From assembly GCA_016748015.1 (NCBI GenBank), contig JAAOMT010000003.1, positions 1,039,187 to 1,103,186 on the forward strand: a stretch of DNA of 64,000 bases. Reading direction: 5' to 3'. The DNA comes from Geosiphon pyriformis (taxonomy: Eukaryota; Glomeromycota; Glomeromycetes; Archaeosporales; Geosiphonaceae). Within the stretch, counting starts at the first letter, position 1. The number at the start of each line of letters is the position of its first letter. Below the pieces are notes generated by a model. It saw only the letters and a program-made list of their open reading frames with translations. It was not told the DNA's origin and ran no database searches. A program made the translations under genes and the position numbers. Shown one piece after another: positions 1 through 13,091 of the stretch.

Positions 1-359
1 GAAAAAACACCAGCATACAAACCAATAACTATAACTAAAAGCTTGTCTTTGAATAAAAAATGTACCAAAATAATCCGACCAGAAATCTCCACCACTTTAA
101 CAATATGACAAGCCAAGGAATCATTTATGATAATAGCTATGCCAGCACCAGCAAAACCCACATCCAAACCAGTGAAAACCCGAACTCCATCAAACTTATC
201 CCTGATTCACAGTCTAATGCTAGATCTCAACTTGGTCTCCATAACAATTGAAACTGTATTCCCAGATTTTTCATGCCATCAAACAATATCTTTCTGCTTG
301 GCAAGGAGATTGATACCTTGGACATTATATGTAGCAAACTTTCATACTAGGTCACTCAT
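1..359 (-). pseudogene. LINE ORF2 5' end (EEP endonuclease start), partial and broken
   Basis: A minus-strand ATG at 359-357 begins ORF2 and overlaps the ORF1 stop at 354-352 as ATGAGTGA. The reading frame gives a protein start typical of EEP endonucleases, including an ETKL motif and the segment LVIVIGLYAG near the left edge. At least two codons that are Trp in the sister copies are stops here, consistent with TGG-to-TGA or TAG changes. The gene continues off the window. Confidence 0.7.
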
Positions 360-2330
360 TGAGAAGAAGAAGAGGGGAAGCTGGCAAACCAGAACTGGAG
401 CACAAACCATCTAATCTATCCAAAACAAACTTGATTAATACCTCCAAACCCACCATCTTTGATTCCAAACCACTTACTTTGAAGATTAACATTTTCAAGC
501 TACTCAAACCAAGACCAGTGACCAAATCATCCACAACTGGAAGAGAAGAAATAGAAGGCAACAAAGCACCATCTAATGCCATATCTGAGTTCAGATCTTC
601 TTTAACAGCTGCAGAAGCAGCCACAGAAAACACATAAGAGAGGGTTGCCAAAGGCACCAATTCAACAAAACTCAACTTCTTCATAATACCAGAAATCTGG
701 TCTGTCAAAAGTTTCAAAAAGCATTCTAAAGATGCTAAATAATCATTCAACTCAGCAAGAACAAGAAGAAAAAAATCCATTGAAGAAAATTTCTCTTTAG
801 AAAGCACACCAAAACCAGAAGTAACCAAAGGAGTTATATGAAAAGAAAATCTACCAGCAACTTGGGCTCATGTTTTACCACCAAAAGAGACAAAACAAAC
901 AATGAAAGTCTGTTTTTTTTTATAAATACTAGCCAGACAGACCCAATCCTGAGTTGACACCACCCACCTCTTACGACCAACAGAATTCCCACCCACCAAA
1001 CAGTTAACAATAATATGACCAAATTGTTTGCATCGAGTGCAATAAGCCAGAGAAAAACCAGCCCAATACAAACTCATACTCTTAAACACTAGAACTGAAC
1101 CAATAACAGCCAATTTGGATGTCTTATTTTCAAAACAAATAATAGCACATCTATCATGCACATATGAATTCAGATTGCAGCCAATAAACACGTTTTCTCA
1201 CCATAAAATGCCACCAACTTAGACAAATCATGCACAGATGTACCAACTAAAAAAGTATACAACAAAGCACAATACATGTCTTTTGAAATCTATGATTCTT
1301 TATTACTGACAGCCAGAGTTATACACACAAAGTCCTTTCCCACCAAAACTGACTACTTAAAAGCAACCAAATTGGCAATCTTAACAGACCTAAACTCATT
1401 CAAGGCCTTTTACCACAGACCAACCAACTGCAACTTAACTGAAACAATTTCACCAAATTTGGAAAACACCACCACAACAGCCAATCTGAGAAAATCAACT
1501 GGAATCTTCTTGACAATTACCTTCCAATTCAAGTATTTGTTTATCTGCCTAACATCATCATTTACCACAATATTCTTATGGATTGTCAATTCCTTAACCT
1601 TCCCTAAACTCAATTTAGATGTAAAGGAGGATCTAATAATTCCAGGAAATTTTAAGGAAATGGAAGCTCTCCCAAAACCATTAATTTAATAAAAAATTTT
1701 TTTAATTGAGATTAACTTATTACTAATAGTTTTTTCAGGCACAGTAGACAACTCCACATCCAAAATAAATGATTTTACTGGCTCAAAGCTCCATTTTTTT
1801 CAAACACATAACTTGGTAAATAGCAGCTGATTGGATCCAACAAATTTAGGCACTGGAAGCACCAACTCATTAGTGTCATCACTTATGTTCACAAAAGAAA
1901 AGACTTTCGGCAGTTGTTCCAAGACATAAGTCTTTGTTTGCATTTTCTTAAGAGTAGCGTTATTCATCATATCATCCATCTTAGAAGTGTTGGAGTCAAC
2001 ATAGCTCATTTTTTCAGTGACTGTGTTCTTTAAGTTCTTTACATCCAATATTCCACTCACACTGTTTTTCTTGCTTTTTATTTTACTGTTCCAAGATTTA
2101 TTGTGTCTAATATTGGTAGCTTGCAATATTTCAGTAAACAAAGGCCCAGCCAACGAATCCACAATAGTACCAGAAGCCTCAAGTCTTTTTGGTTTTTTAA
2201 AAGAAAGACCATAAGAATACACACTATCAACATGCACTTTTTTTTTGTTATTTTTATTACCAGAATGAAACTTCAATCCAGCCGATACCGAACCAGAACC
2301 ACCAGCAAATGTGTCTACTGGTTCTATTAC
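352..2330 (-). pseudogene. LINE ORF1 (gag-like, zinc knuckle), broken
   Basis: ORF1 is spread over several frames. The N-terminal part is open at 1800-2276 and is rich in Lys, Ser and Asn. The middle, 1410-1613, matches the RRM-like block (motif beginning KELTIHKNIVVND) that sits before the knuckle in the plus copy. The knuckle CTRCKQFGHIIVNC lies in the frame open at 868-1191 and keeps C-x2-C-x4-H-x4-C. The C-terminal part is open at 352-828 and contains a predicted hydrophobic, coiled segment. Frameshifts separate these parts, so no single protein is made. The ORF1 product of such elements binds element RNA; here it is a relic. Confidence 0.75.
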
Positions 2331-2400
2331 AACAAAAGCAGATATGTTGGAAGAAATGACTTAAAGAAACAAAAGGGAAAAAAAAGAAGAAAAAAAAAAT

Positions 2401-3363
2401 GATTTCTTCAACCAAATAACTATAACTCTCATCGTAGTCAAGGGATTGACAAGAAAAAGAGTTTTAAAAATTAATTTCAAATAATTTAATAAATTAATTA
2501 ATCAAATTTATATATAAAAACATAATTTGTTTTGTTTTTAAAACCAAAAAAATTAATTAAAATTTATTAAATAATTTAATAAATTTAATTTAAAAAAAAT
2601 ATTGTTATTATTATTATTATTTTAAACAAAAAAAAGAATTGTTTTTTTATTTTTTTATTATTTAAACAAAAATAACTTGATTATTAATTTTTTATAAAAA
2701 TAATAATTATATTAAAATATTTTTAATTATTTATTTTAAATACAAAAAAAAAGTATTTTTTATAATTTTTTTGGTTTATTTTTATTAACTATACTTTTTA
2801 ATTAATAAAAGTTATTACTTTTAAGTTTAGTAATTTATATTTTTAATCATAATAATAATAAAAATAAAATAATTTTTTTTTGAACTTATAATAAAAATAA
2901 ACTAATTAGTATATTAAAGTTAGTGTATTTAATAATAAAATTATTAATTTATAATATTATAAAATAAATTTTTTGTTTTGTATTAATTTAAATTAAATTT
3001 TTATTATAAATATTTAAGTTTTTTATTAAAAAAATACATTTTTTATATATTTTTAAGTAATATTATTTTAAATTTTAACACTATTTTTTTTATAAACTTC
3101 TTATTTTTCCTTTTTGATCTGTAATAATATAATAAATTGTTAAAAACAAATTTATTATATATTTTAATAGTTTTATATTATTTCAACATATAAAATAATA
3201 TAAACTTTAAAAATAATAATTTTTAATGAAACATAGTCAATATTTAAAACAATGCAAACACAATAATTATTATAAATGTTATGGAATTAAAATACAATAA
3301 TTTATAAAATTCAGTTTCAAAAGTGGGAAGACATTTCTATTTTAAAGGTACAGTATTCTATAT
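2401..3363. other. AT-rich intergenic spacer
   Basis: Almost pure A/T with long A and T runs and no open frame of note. No gene, RNA gene or repeat family was recognised. It separates the LINE relic from the Tc1 relic. Confidence 0.6.
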
Positions 3364-4060
3364 ACAGTATCTCCAAAAAGTAACGCTTGATTTGCATGCG
3401 TGACCACTTTTAAAGATTGCACTTTTTTTTAACAAATAAACATTATAATATTTTGTTGTGCAAAAAAAAAGACACTCACTCAACTCATAAACAGTTAGAC
3501 GAAATTGACACAGGAAAAAGTTAAAACTTATCACGTTTTAAAAGATAATAAATTCTTAGCAACCACAAAAAAGATTTACTATTGTGTAAAGCCAAGATAA
3601 AATGACATACATCACTCCACGAAATTGTCATATGTCACAGTAAAAAAATCTTCTCTGATGAGACGAGTATGGAAATTGGGAAGCAATGACGACAAAAAAA
3701 GAGTTTAGGGACACACTGGAGAAAAGTTTAATGCTAATTGCTTAGTCAATACTTTCAAAAGTGGACGAAAATCCATAATGGTTTGGGGGAGGATTAAAAG
3801 GATCATTAGTATTTTGTGATGAATATAAAAATAATGGTAAAAAAATAAATGCAAATACTTACCGAAGTCTGTAGTCAAAAATTAAAATTGCGTTTAAAGA
3901 AGGAATGGGGAGAAATTTGATAACCTCTGTTCTCGAAAAAGTTATTGTCTTAATGCTAAAAAGGGATTGAAGTAGAAGTATTAAAGTCAAATGGAGGACT
4001 GACAAATTATTAATTAGATAAAATTTTTTATTAACAAACTATAGATTAATTTAAAAACGC
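3364..4060 (+). mobile_element. Tc1/mariner-like transposon relic
   Basis: The left end reads ACAGTATCTCCAAAAAGTAA, which resembles the end of the relic at 55502 (shared core CCAAAAAGTAA). Inside, around 3640-3800, fragments in shifting frames match Tc1-family transposase: a catalytic IFSDE motif near 3648, then a segment ending in KSIMVWG near 3786, the hallmark that follows the first catalytic Asp in Tc1 proteins. Stops and frameshifts break it everywhere. No right terminal repeat was found, so the right boundary is approximate. Confidence 0.6.
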
Positions 4061-6188
4061 ATTAAACAAAGGCGCAATAAATATATATAAGCAAACCGTC
4101 ACAATAAAATTATATTTCCAGATTAATTTCCTTTTACAAATGATAATAAAAAGCTTGGTTCTTTCACATTATTTGCGGATATTTAAAAAAGAAAAAGATT
4201 TAAACTAAAAAAGGCCATAACATCATAGGAGTAACTATAAAAGATTTTCCTTTTTTAAAAACGTTTTCATGAGATATTTAAACTTTCAAAGTGGTTTTCT
4301 AATTTAAATTCTACATGTCCATATTTTACTAAAACATTACAACCTTATGACAATTGTTTGTTGATTCGAAGGCAAGAGAATTTTCATTTTCTAAGAGGCC
4401 ATCCTAAATATAGAATAATTAACAAAATACTTGTCATTCGTTAAATGAAATTTATCTTGTTGAAAAATTATTCTCATTTCTCAAAATTCTGATACTACCC
4501 CCCACCGCTTCACAACCTCTACCAAAGAAAGGTTATCCCCTAGTGCAAAGCAAAAAAGAGGATCTTGAATGAGAAAAATAACTCCTCTCTCAGCCATATC
4601 GGCTCAGATATCAATTTCAAACAACGAGCATGAACTCACAAGACATTTTTCATCAACACAGTCTTTATCTGCCGCATTCGGAGAAGGACAAGAGCATCAG
4701 AATAGGCGAAAAGCGCGACGGTAACTTATCGCAAATGTCAGAAGATGGGAAGATACTAAAAATTCCTATATCGGTCAATCACAATAATCAAAGGGTCCGA
4801 AGTGTACGATTGCCGGAATTGTAAAATTGTGATGAAAATGGATTTTCCTCTGGGCATTTGCTTAATGGAGACATGGTTCCACAGTGACCATGCAGGAAAT
4901 ACTTAGTATTGATGTGTTACAATCATCCATCCATCAAAGAAAATCTCACGTATTTTGAATACCCTTTGAGGATTATTTGGGAACGTTATAAACTCATTTA
5001 GGAGAATTTATCGAGTTATTTTGTTCATTTAAAAAGTTAATATAAATAACGAATGATCATAAAATAAACGTGTTGGTTAAATAAGAAAATATACAGATTC
5101 TAAACAATTTTGGTAAGTTCAAATTAATTCAGATCCTTTTTTTTATTATTTAATATATAAAATATTTATATTTGGATTAATGTATTAAAAATTCCCCCAT
5201 TATAACTGAACATATGTGTTTTTATCAAAGATGAGACCTTACATAAATGTTTCACAATTTTATCTTTGGTTCCTGAAGATGCACCAGCGGCATTTCGTTT
5301 CATAATTGAACCGAATCATTTTCTTTGCTACTTTAAAAAAAAGTTTTACCAAAAATTCCTACCATAATTAGTGTTCATGATTAATCATATCCCTAAATGA
5401 CACAACATCTATTGCTAAAGATTATGGTATAACAAGGATTGAGTTTATTTCTTTCTTAATTTTTTTCTACGTGACTTCCCATAAGTTAATCTTTATCATT
5501 CAGCCCCTAATTTTTTTTGACCAAAGGTTGATTTAAAAGAAAAAATATTATTAAAAGAAGTAAATCCCTCATCAGAATCTTGGGAAAGGATCATTTTTTC
5601 TCCCGTAATTTCGATCGTCGTTGAGTAAGGGACTTGCTTCCTACGGGAATTGGAATCAAAAGTGTTACTATTTTCCGGTATTCCCTATTAAAATATTCAA
5701 GTCTAACCAGAAATACCATCAAAAACCCTCAACCTGTCTAAAAATCCACTCTTTTTATCCTGATTTCTTACTATCTTTTTTCGATAAACAACCCCAAAAT
5801 TTTTGCTCTCGGTATTTTCTTACTTCTTGAGCATCCTACACCACTCCTTTTGCCGTTTTTATTTCTTTAAACCTCAAAAAGTTCTACCTTAGCAAAGAAC
5901 TAGAAATCCCGAGTATCCCTTTTTCACACATACACACTCACTCACACCCTATATATTCATTTATTCAAACTTTTTGAATAGGTAATTTCGTTAGGGAATC
6001 CTTTGTATATTAAATAGAATAGTTTTCGTTGTTTAGCCTTGATCAGAGTTCGACCGCGATACCAGAAGTAATTAGAAAAAAGGGTGGTTGGGTAACACCG
6101 AAAATACCTTTGTACAAATTGCTACTAAACATTTCATCCAAGAATTTTCTCTTATTCATTTTCCTACTTTTCATCACCTCAGAACGAA
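4061..6188. other. Intergenic region upstream of the flippase
   Basis: No gene is supported here. A 64-codon open frame starts at 4630 (ATG, plus strand) and ends at 4824; it has more balanced base composition than its surroundings and a charged, Ser/Lys-rich product that I do not recognise, so it may be chance or an exon remnant. The last 500 bases before 6189 are C/T-rich and probably contain the promoter and 5' leader of the flippase gene. Confidence 0.45.
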
Positions 6189-6216
6189 ATGGAATCATCC
6201 TATAATAGTAATAGTA

Positions 6217-6264
<48 letters not shown>

Positions 6265-6321
6265 GTAATGATAACAACTACAATAACAACAACAACAACA
6301 ACAATGATGATGATGATAATT

Positions 6322-6352
<31 letters not shown>

Positions 6353-9300
6353 TGATACAATCTCAAATCAAACAACTCTATCAACATCCACCGAAAGATA
6401 TTCTCAGATTATTGGTGATCAAACAATATCTACACCACCAACACCAGTTGAAGGGCGATCAAGACCTTCATCACTTGCCCAAAGATCATCTTCATGGCCT
6501 TACCTTATAACTTCTGGAAAAGAAGAAGAGTCAATGTTAATCGGTGAAAGAGATATTGATACCACAAATTCACATTCACGTAGCATTAGACAAAATCGAA
6601 CTCATCATACAAAAAGTTCTACTGTTGATTTTACTTTACCATCACCCGAGAAAGTAACCCCACTAGCTCGAAATTTCAGTATTTCCAATGCGCGAAGACA
6701 TGATAGTCTTCGTAAAGCAGCACATCGTTTAAGTGTGATGATAACAGGGGTTAAAGATGAAGAGGAAAAAAGAGCTATTAAACTCACACCTAATTCTAAA
6801 GATCAACAGATCGATCCCAGGACAGGTTTTCCATTTATCCGGAATTCAATCACCACCGCTCGTTATAGTTTTTGGAATTTTTTACCCAGACAACTGGCAG
6901 CTCAATTCTCAAAGGTTGCAAACTTATATTTTTTGTTCGTCGCTGGAATACAAATGGTACCCGGATGGTCACCGACCGGTCAGTTTACCACCATCATACC
7001 ATTGAGTATTTTCATCTCGATCGCAATGGCACATGAAGCTTTTGATGACTTAAGAAGACACCGACAAGATACCGTAGAGAACAATAAAGAATGCTCTGTT
7101 TTACGTGTTTATCGAAACAATGATTCCACAGGACAATATTTAGGGGTTTGGGTTACAAAAAAGTGGAAAGAATTAAAAGTCGGTGATTATGTTCGTGTTC
7201 AGGCGCAAGAATGGATACCCGCAGATTTTTTATTATTACATTCAGGGGGTGAGGATGGTATTTGTTACGTGGAAACTGCCGCCTTGGATGGTGAGACGAA
7301 TTTAAAGCAGAAACAAGCTTTACCACAGACCAACAATATATTAGCGACTCCAGAGGCATTAGCGAATTTTCGAGGTATTCAAACAAAAAATTGTCATTGA
7401 ATTTATTCATGTATCCCCGCTCTAATTAAATTGATAAATTTTCTAGCTACGATAAATACAGAAAATCCAAATCAAGATTTATATAACTTTGATGGTTCAA
7501 TAGAATTACCTGATGGATCAAATTCCCCTTTAACGACAAACCAAGTGTTACTTCGAGGTACAATTCTTCGTAATACGCCCGAAGTCTTTGGGATGGTGAT
7601 ATTCAGCGGTGAAGAGACAAAGTTAAGAATGAATGCCTCGAAAAATATTCGAACAAAAGCTCCAGCAATTCAGCGAATGATCAATCGTGTGGTCATTATT
7701 ATTTTTAGCTTTGTTATATTATTGGCTGGCTCTTTCACCTTGTTGGCGTATATCTGGGAAAGGCGATACGGGCAAAAAGCCTGGTACCTGACTCATAACA
7801 AAGACATGGCAGCTGCATTATTTGGATACGTGGTCTTATTCAATACAATGATTCCGATATCACTCTACGTCACAATGGAAATCATTAAGCTTGCCCAGAT
7901 CTTTTTTCTAAATCACGATCTTGAAATGTATCACGCAGCTTCAGATACTCCGGCGGAAGCTCGTACTTCAACCATTAACGAAGATTTAGGTCAAGTGACC
8001 TATTTGTTCTCTGATAAAACAGGTACTCTGACAGAAAACATCATGTTATTTCGAAAAATGAGCGTAGGAGGTCGTGCATTTCTACACGATATGGATATTC
8101 GAAGAATCGAAGAAGATGAATTCTTTCAAAAGATGAAAAGGGCCCAACAGAAAAAGAGACAAAACAGATTCTCATTCAGAAGAGGAAATCGTTCTCGAAC
8201 ACAGGAAGATTCTGAGATGTCAGAAATTTCAAAAGATTCCCTTAACAGACGTGAATCTACACGTAGTGGTCACTTTTCAATGATTGCTCCAGCCACAGAT
8301 ACAAAGTCTCAATTATATTCCCACAATTCCTTATCATCATCAAGATCCCTAAAAGGAGGCAAGCACCGAATCAATTCTACCCTTGACTTGTTAACTATAA
8401 TTCAACATCAAAGTCATACTCCTTTTGGTCAACGTGCTAGATGGTTCCTTCTAGCTATCGCTTTATGTCACACTTGTGTCCCGGAATTCGATCAAGAAAC
8501 TCAAGATTTTTTCTATCAAGCTGCGTCCCCTGATGAATTCGCCTTGGTCACGGCTGCTAAGGAGCTTGGATACGTGGTAACAGATCGTAACATGGGATCT
8601 GTCTCATTGCGTATCAATAACGGCGGAACGGCTGGATTAATAGAATCTAACGTCGACACAACCAACTATGACACTTATGAAATTCTAAATGTGATAGAAT
8701 TTTCTAGTAAACGAAAGCGAATGTCCATCATTTATCGACTGCCCGATAAAAGGATTTGTCTGTTATGTAAAGGTGCTGATTCCGTCATTTTGGAACGTTT
8801 AAAATCCCCGAAAAAGAACAGTAAACGAGGGTTTCATTCAAAATCCAAGGACAAATATGACATTGAAGATCATAAATCCTATGAAGCGAGACTATTGTCT
8901 AATAAAGGTAAAGGTTTGGAAATCGACTTGAGCTCTGAGCTTTTTCGTGCTTCAATCGAGCGTAAACGTTCTAGTGCTACGGTTGAACCTGAAGACGATA
9001 AATTTGATTCTGAGCTAATGGACGACCTTTTTCCGATTGCCGATGATACTTGGCTCTACAGTCAGACAATGTATCATATTCAAGATTTTGCGACCGAAGG
9101 TCTTCGTACCTTACTTTTCGCTCATCGTTACTTGCACGAGGAAGAATATGCTGAATGGAATAAAAATTTCCAAGACGCATCTTGCGCCATGGTAGATCGA
9201 CAAAAGAAACTTGAGGAAATAGCAGAGGAAATTGAGTGTGATCTTGAGATGACTGGTGCGACGGCAATCGAAGATAAATTGCAAGATGGTGTACCAGAAA

Positions 9301-11087
9301 CAATTTATAAATTACGACAAGCCGGTATCAGGGTATGGATGTTGACGGGTGATAAACGCGAAACGGCCATTAATATTGGCTACTCATGTTCTTTGATCAA
9401 AGATGAATCTAGTACCATCATAATCATTGATTCCGAAGGTGACATAAATCTACGTTTGCGCACTGCCTTGAAAGATATTCAGAATCGCAAGGCAGTTCAT
9501 CCCGTAGCAGTCTTAGATGGGGCTACATTAATGATCGTTGAAAAAGATACAGAGCTAATGGAAGTATTTATCGAATTGGCGATATTATGTGATGCTGTAA
9601 TTTGCTGTCGTGTGAGTCCAAGTCAAAAGGCTCTAGTTGTAAGAAGTGTTCGCCAAAAACTGAAGAACGACGTAACTTTAGCCATCGGTGATGGAGCAAA
9701 CGACATTGCGATGATTCAGGAAGCACATGTAGGCATCGGGATCACTGGCAGAGAAGGTCTTCAAGCGGCAAGATCTAGTGATTATTCAATAGCACAATTC
9801 CGTTTCCTTACTCATTTACTCTTTATTCACGGAAGATGGTCATATGTTCGTGTTTCCAAATTTGTGTTAGGCACATTTTACAAATGCATGTGCTTTTATC
9901 TAACGCAAGGACTTTTTCAATTCTTCACGGGATTCTCCGGCACAAGCTTATATGAACAATGGACTCTTTCATTTTATAATACATTATTTTCTTCGTTACC
10001 AGTTATTGTGATTGGAATGTTTGAAAAAGATTTAAAACGAAAGACGCTGATTGGTGTCCCTCAATTATATTCTTTGGGACAAAATTGCGCTGCTTTCAAC
10101 CTGAAACAATTCTTTTCTTGGATGGGTGCGGCAATATATCAAGCCTTCATCGTGCTTGCAATACCTTTTCTTTTGCACAGTTATGTTGATGGTTATGAGA
10201 TTCGTAGCTTGGGCTCACCTCAACTATACGAAGTAGGATTACAAGTATACACATCAATTGTTTTCGTGGTCACTATAAAAATTGCGTACCTAGAATGTCA
10301 TAACTGGACAATTATTACACATTTAACCTCGATCTTAACAATGCTTGGATGGTTCCTCTACCAAACCTTGTACTCGCTAATGTACCCACGAAGCATACAA
10401 GGATCCTCTTATGAAGTTCGCGGAACATTTCAACACGCTGGCGGACGTCCAGAATTTTGGGTGACAGTTTTCCTCACGGTTGCGATTGCGCTTCTTCCTA
10501 ATTACCTCGTTAAAATTATCAAAGCAATGACTCTCCCAACTGATGTCGACTATTATCAAGAACTAGAAAGAGATAAAAATTTCAAAAAACACCTAGATAA
10601 TATGGAGAATGGTGGTGGTGAGATAAATATCCCTGAAGCTAATGATACCAACCGCAATGCTGGTGGTTCGTCTAAACAAACTGGTGCCCTTTTATCAAAT
10701 GATCTTGATCGAAATAATTCGCTAAAAACCTCGAGCACGACTTCACATACAGTGGGTGAATCAACAATGTTAAACATAAAGTCAATACCAATAGCAAACC
10801 CTGAAACTACCTCATCTGCTCTCTCGTTATTGCCACTAGAGACTTATGCCGATGAGGAAAATTCTAGTCATATTCGGTTCATCCAAGGACAAAATAAGTT
10901 TAGCCCTTCCTCATCTTTTGTGGGAAGTTCTATTGAAATGACTTTAGTTGCCGAAGATGAGGAAAGAGAAATAGAAAAAGAGGAGGAAGAGAACCAAAAC
11001 AATCACATATTATTAGAGCAGTCTCGTGGATTAATTCAAGAAGAGGCAAAAGAGGAAGTCACATATAAACCTTTTGTAAAGTCATAA
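6189..11087 (+). CDS. P4-type ATPase, phospholipid flippase
   Basis: Two exons, 6189-7374 and 7447-11087, joined across a 72-nt intron (GT at 7375, AG at 7446) give about 1608 residues. The N-terminal 60 residues are mostly Asn/Asp. A PRTGFPFIRNSITTARY start of the P4 core is followed by DGETNLK in the actuator domain. PISLYVT marks membrane helix 4, with the Ile residue that distinguishes lipid flippases from cation pumps. DKTGTLTEN carries the phosphorylated Asp at residue 585, and GDGAND lies at residue 1144. Several hydrophobic helices follow, then a hydrophilic acidic tail. The family moves aminophospholipids to the cytosolic leaflet at plasma membrane, Golgi or endosomes. The C-terminal core looks closer to Dnf3/Drs2-type proteins, but the subgroup is not resolved. 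The frame is fully open. Confidence 0.93.
6213..6358 (+). repeat. AAT/AAC/GAT trinucleotide tract coding for poly-Asn/Asp
   Basis: The tract is dominated by AAT with blocks of AAC and GAT, all in frame with the flippase, and encodes runs of Asn broken by Ser, Tyr and Asp. Mixed codons within the Asn runs show it is not a single pure slippage product. Confidence 0.85.
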
Positions 11088-11825
11088 ATATCTGGTTACT
11101 TTTTGTATTATAATGAAAAATCAAAAATTTTAAAATGAAAATAAAATTTCCTTACATTAGCATCAAAAGTCGTCAGGTAAATTATGCGCGATGCAAATTA
11201 AATCCGAATCATTGGAATTTGATTGTGCAATTTTTTGCCCATGCATTTTTTACGAAACTATTTGCAGGCAATTAATTCCAATGAGATTATCTTTGAGATG
11301 ACCTGATATTGCCTACCTTGTTTTCAAATTTTAATCTTTGACGAGCTACGCTTGAATAAATAAAATAAACATAAAGGTGTCAAATGCCTTTTCTTGGAAT
11401 TACATATAGAGAAAATTATAGCATTTATCAGATATGAATATTTTTTATTTAAAAAAAAAAAACTGAAATTTATTTTCAAGATCTATTAATTATCTTATAA
11501 GTTAATTAAGTAATGACCAATTTTGTAAAAATTAATTTTATTTTTCATATTTTAAACTTTAAAAAAAATTTTAATTGTGAAATTTATTTCTTATTTGCAG
11601 AATTAATTTGTTTAATTTAAATATAATTTAAAATTTCTTAAATTATTTGAATGTTTTAAATTAATTATAACTTTTTAAATAGTAAGTTTAAAACATAAAC
11701 CAAAAACAATTTTATCATTAAATGAAAATTTGTTAATTTAAAAACAATAAAATGTAATTAATATTTTTTGCAATAAATTAGTAATTTTAAAATAGTTAAA
11801 AATTTTAAATTTATAAAAAATAATT
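11088..11825. other. 3' flank of the flippase gene and AT-rich spacer
   Basis: The first 300 bases have moderate base composition and include AATAAA-like signals near 11357 that could serve polyadenylation of the flippase transcript. From about 11440 the sequence becomes almost pure A/T. No gene is visible. Confidence 0.5.
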
Positions 11826-12949
11826 TAAATCTTTTTTTCTTCTTAATTTTATAATTATGACCAAAGCAAAAAGTAAAATAGTTTTAAATATTATTATTTT
11901 TATAGTAACTAATAAGATTTTAACAAAAAAAAGTTTTTTTATTATTAAAACAACTAAGCAAAATATTTTGGTAATATTTTTTTTAAATAAAGATAGTAAA
12001 AAGCTGTTTTTAATAACTTTTACAGCATTTTTTTATCTTTAACTGCTAGTTTTTTTAGTTAAAGTTCTTTTTAAGAAACACATTTAGATCAAATTTAGTA
12101 TTATTTTTATCTCTTTTAAGAATTTTAAAATTTTTAATAATAAATTAGTTAATAAGCTGGTTTTTTTGCTTTTATTATTATTATTATTACTACTATTTTA
12201 TAAATAGTCAAAAAACCTAAAAACTTTAAAAAACAGTAGTAATTACTTGTATCTATTATTGTTATATTGAATTTTTGAGATAAAATCTTAAATAAAATTT
12301 TTTAATAGCAATTAGCTTTTTTTAAATATAAATAATAACAATAATAATATGTTTTTTAAAATAAATTAAGATTAACTATTGGCTATATTATCAAATATAA
12401 TGTTTTTTAACAAATTATCATTAATTTCTAAAGTAAAACAATTTATTAAATTATTTAATCTTAAAAATTAGGCTAATTAAATAAAAACCAATACAATTTT
12501 TTTTTGTTTTTTAAATCTGTTTTTAATAGTATTTAGAAAACTATTTTCAGTTGTTAAAAATTTTTTAAATAAATAATTTCTACTTTAATGTTTAATACTA
12601 CTTTTAAAATTAAATTAATCTTGGTAAATTTTTTGTTTTATTTGCTGTCTGGTTTTGTTAAACTTAAATCAATTTTAAAAAATAATATTAAGTTATTCTA
12701 TATGAATTTTGCTTTTAAAACTTTTTTGGTTGCTGTTATTTAAGTTTTTATTAATAGTTTTTTTTTTAATTATATTTAAATTTGCAAAATTTTTTGTAAT
12801 TACTTTTGGTTTTTTTTTTCCATTTTTGTTGTACTTTATAATATTTTTTTTAACATATTTTTTGATAATATTAAAAATGTTTTTGGTGTTTTTAATGTTG
12901 TTGCTTTAGTTAAATTAAAATCTGCTAATTTATAGTAATATATTGTTGT
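11826..12949 (+). repeat. AT-rich dispersed repeat, copy A, left half
   Basis: Aligns by eye with 20771 onwards (copy B) and with the minus strand from 29552 downwards (copy C). Shared landmarks in order are an opening T-rich/C-poor tract, a frame beginning TKAKSKIVLN, and the block NTTFKIKLILVNFLFYLL, which matches NITFKIKLVLINFLFYLL of copy C at 28788-28729. All copies are riddled with stops. Translation is dominated by Phe, Ile, Leu and Lys, as expected if many C bases became T. The unit is interrupted at 12949 by the plus-strand LINE and resumes at 19740. I do not recognise the ancestral element; it may be an old, heavily mutated LINE relative. Confidence 0.7.
12940..12949 (+). repeat. 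Target-site duplication, left copy
   Basis: ATATTGTTGT here is repeated exactly at 19740-19749 on the other side of the LINE. Confidence 0.75.
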
Positions 12950-13091
12950 AAAAAAAAAACTTCTTTCTCTCCTTCATCCCAAATTTCTGAAAAAGAGTTA
13001 AAATTTTAAAAGAAGTTTTTCTGTTTTTTATATACTGTCTTCCACTATTTCACAAGAAACAAACCTTTTTGTTGTCGGTCCAGCTGCCATT

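Larger units (their letters stand above)
1..2400 (-). mobile_element. Decayed LINE retrotransposon, 5' part, cut by the window edge
   Basis: Read on the minus strand, this stretch holds a gag-like ORF1 with a CCHC zinc knuckle, followed by the start of ORF2 with an endonuclease/exonuclease/phosphatase-type beginning. The same order and related residues occur in the two full LINE copies at 12950-19739 and 29594-36397, but this copy is more divergent and belongs to a different subfamily. The sequence continues past position 1, so the RT and RNase H parts lie outside the window. The 5' boundary near 2400 is set only by where similarity and coding character stop, at an A-rich tract. Confidence 0.8.

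Noticed and set aside
6043-6387. Minus-strand frame rich in Tyr, Cys and His opposite the flippase start
   Set aside because: It is the complement of the AAT/AAC/GAT tract in the flippase coding exon.
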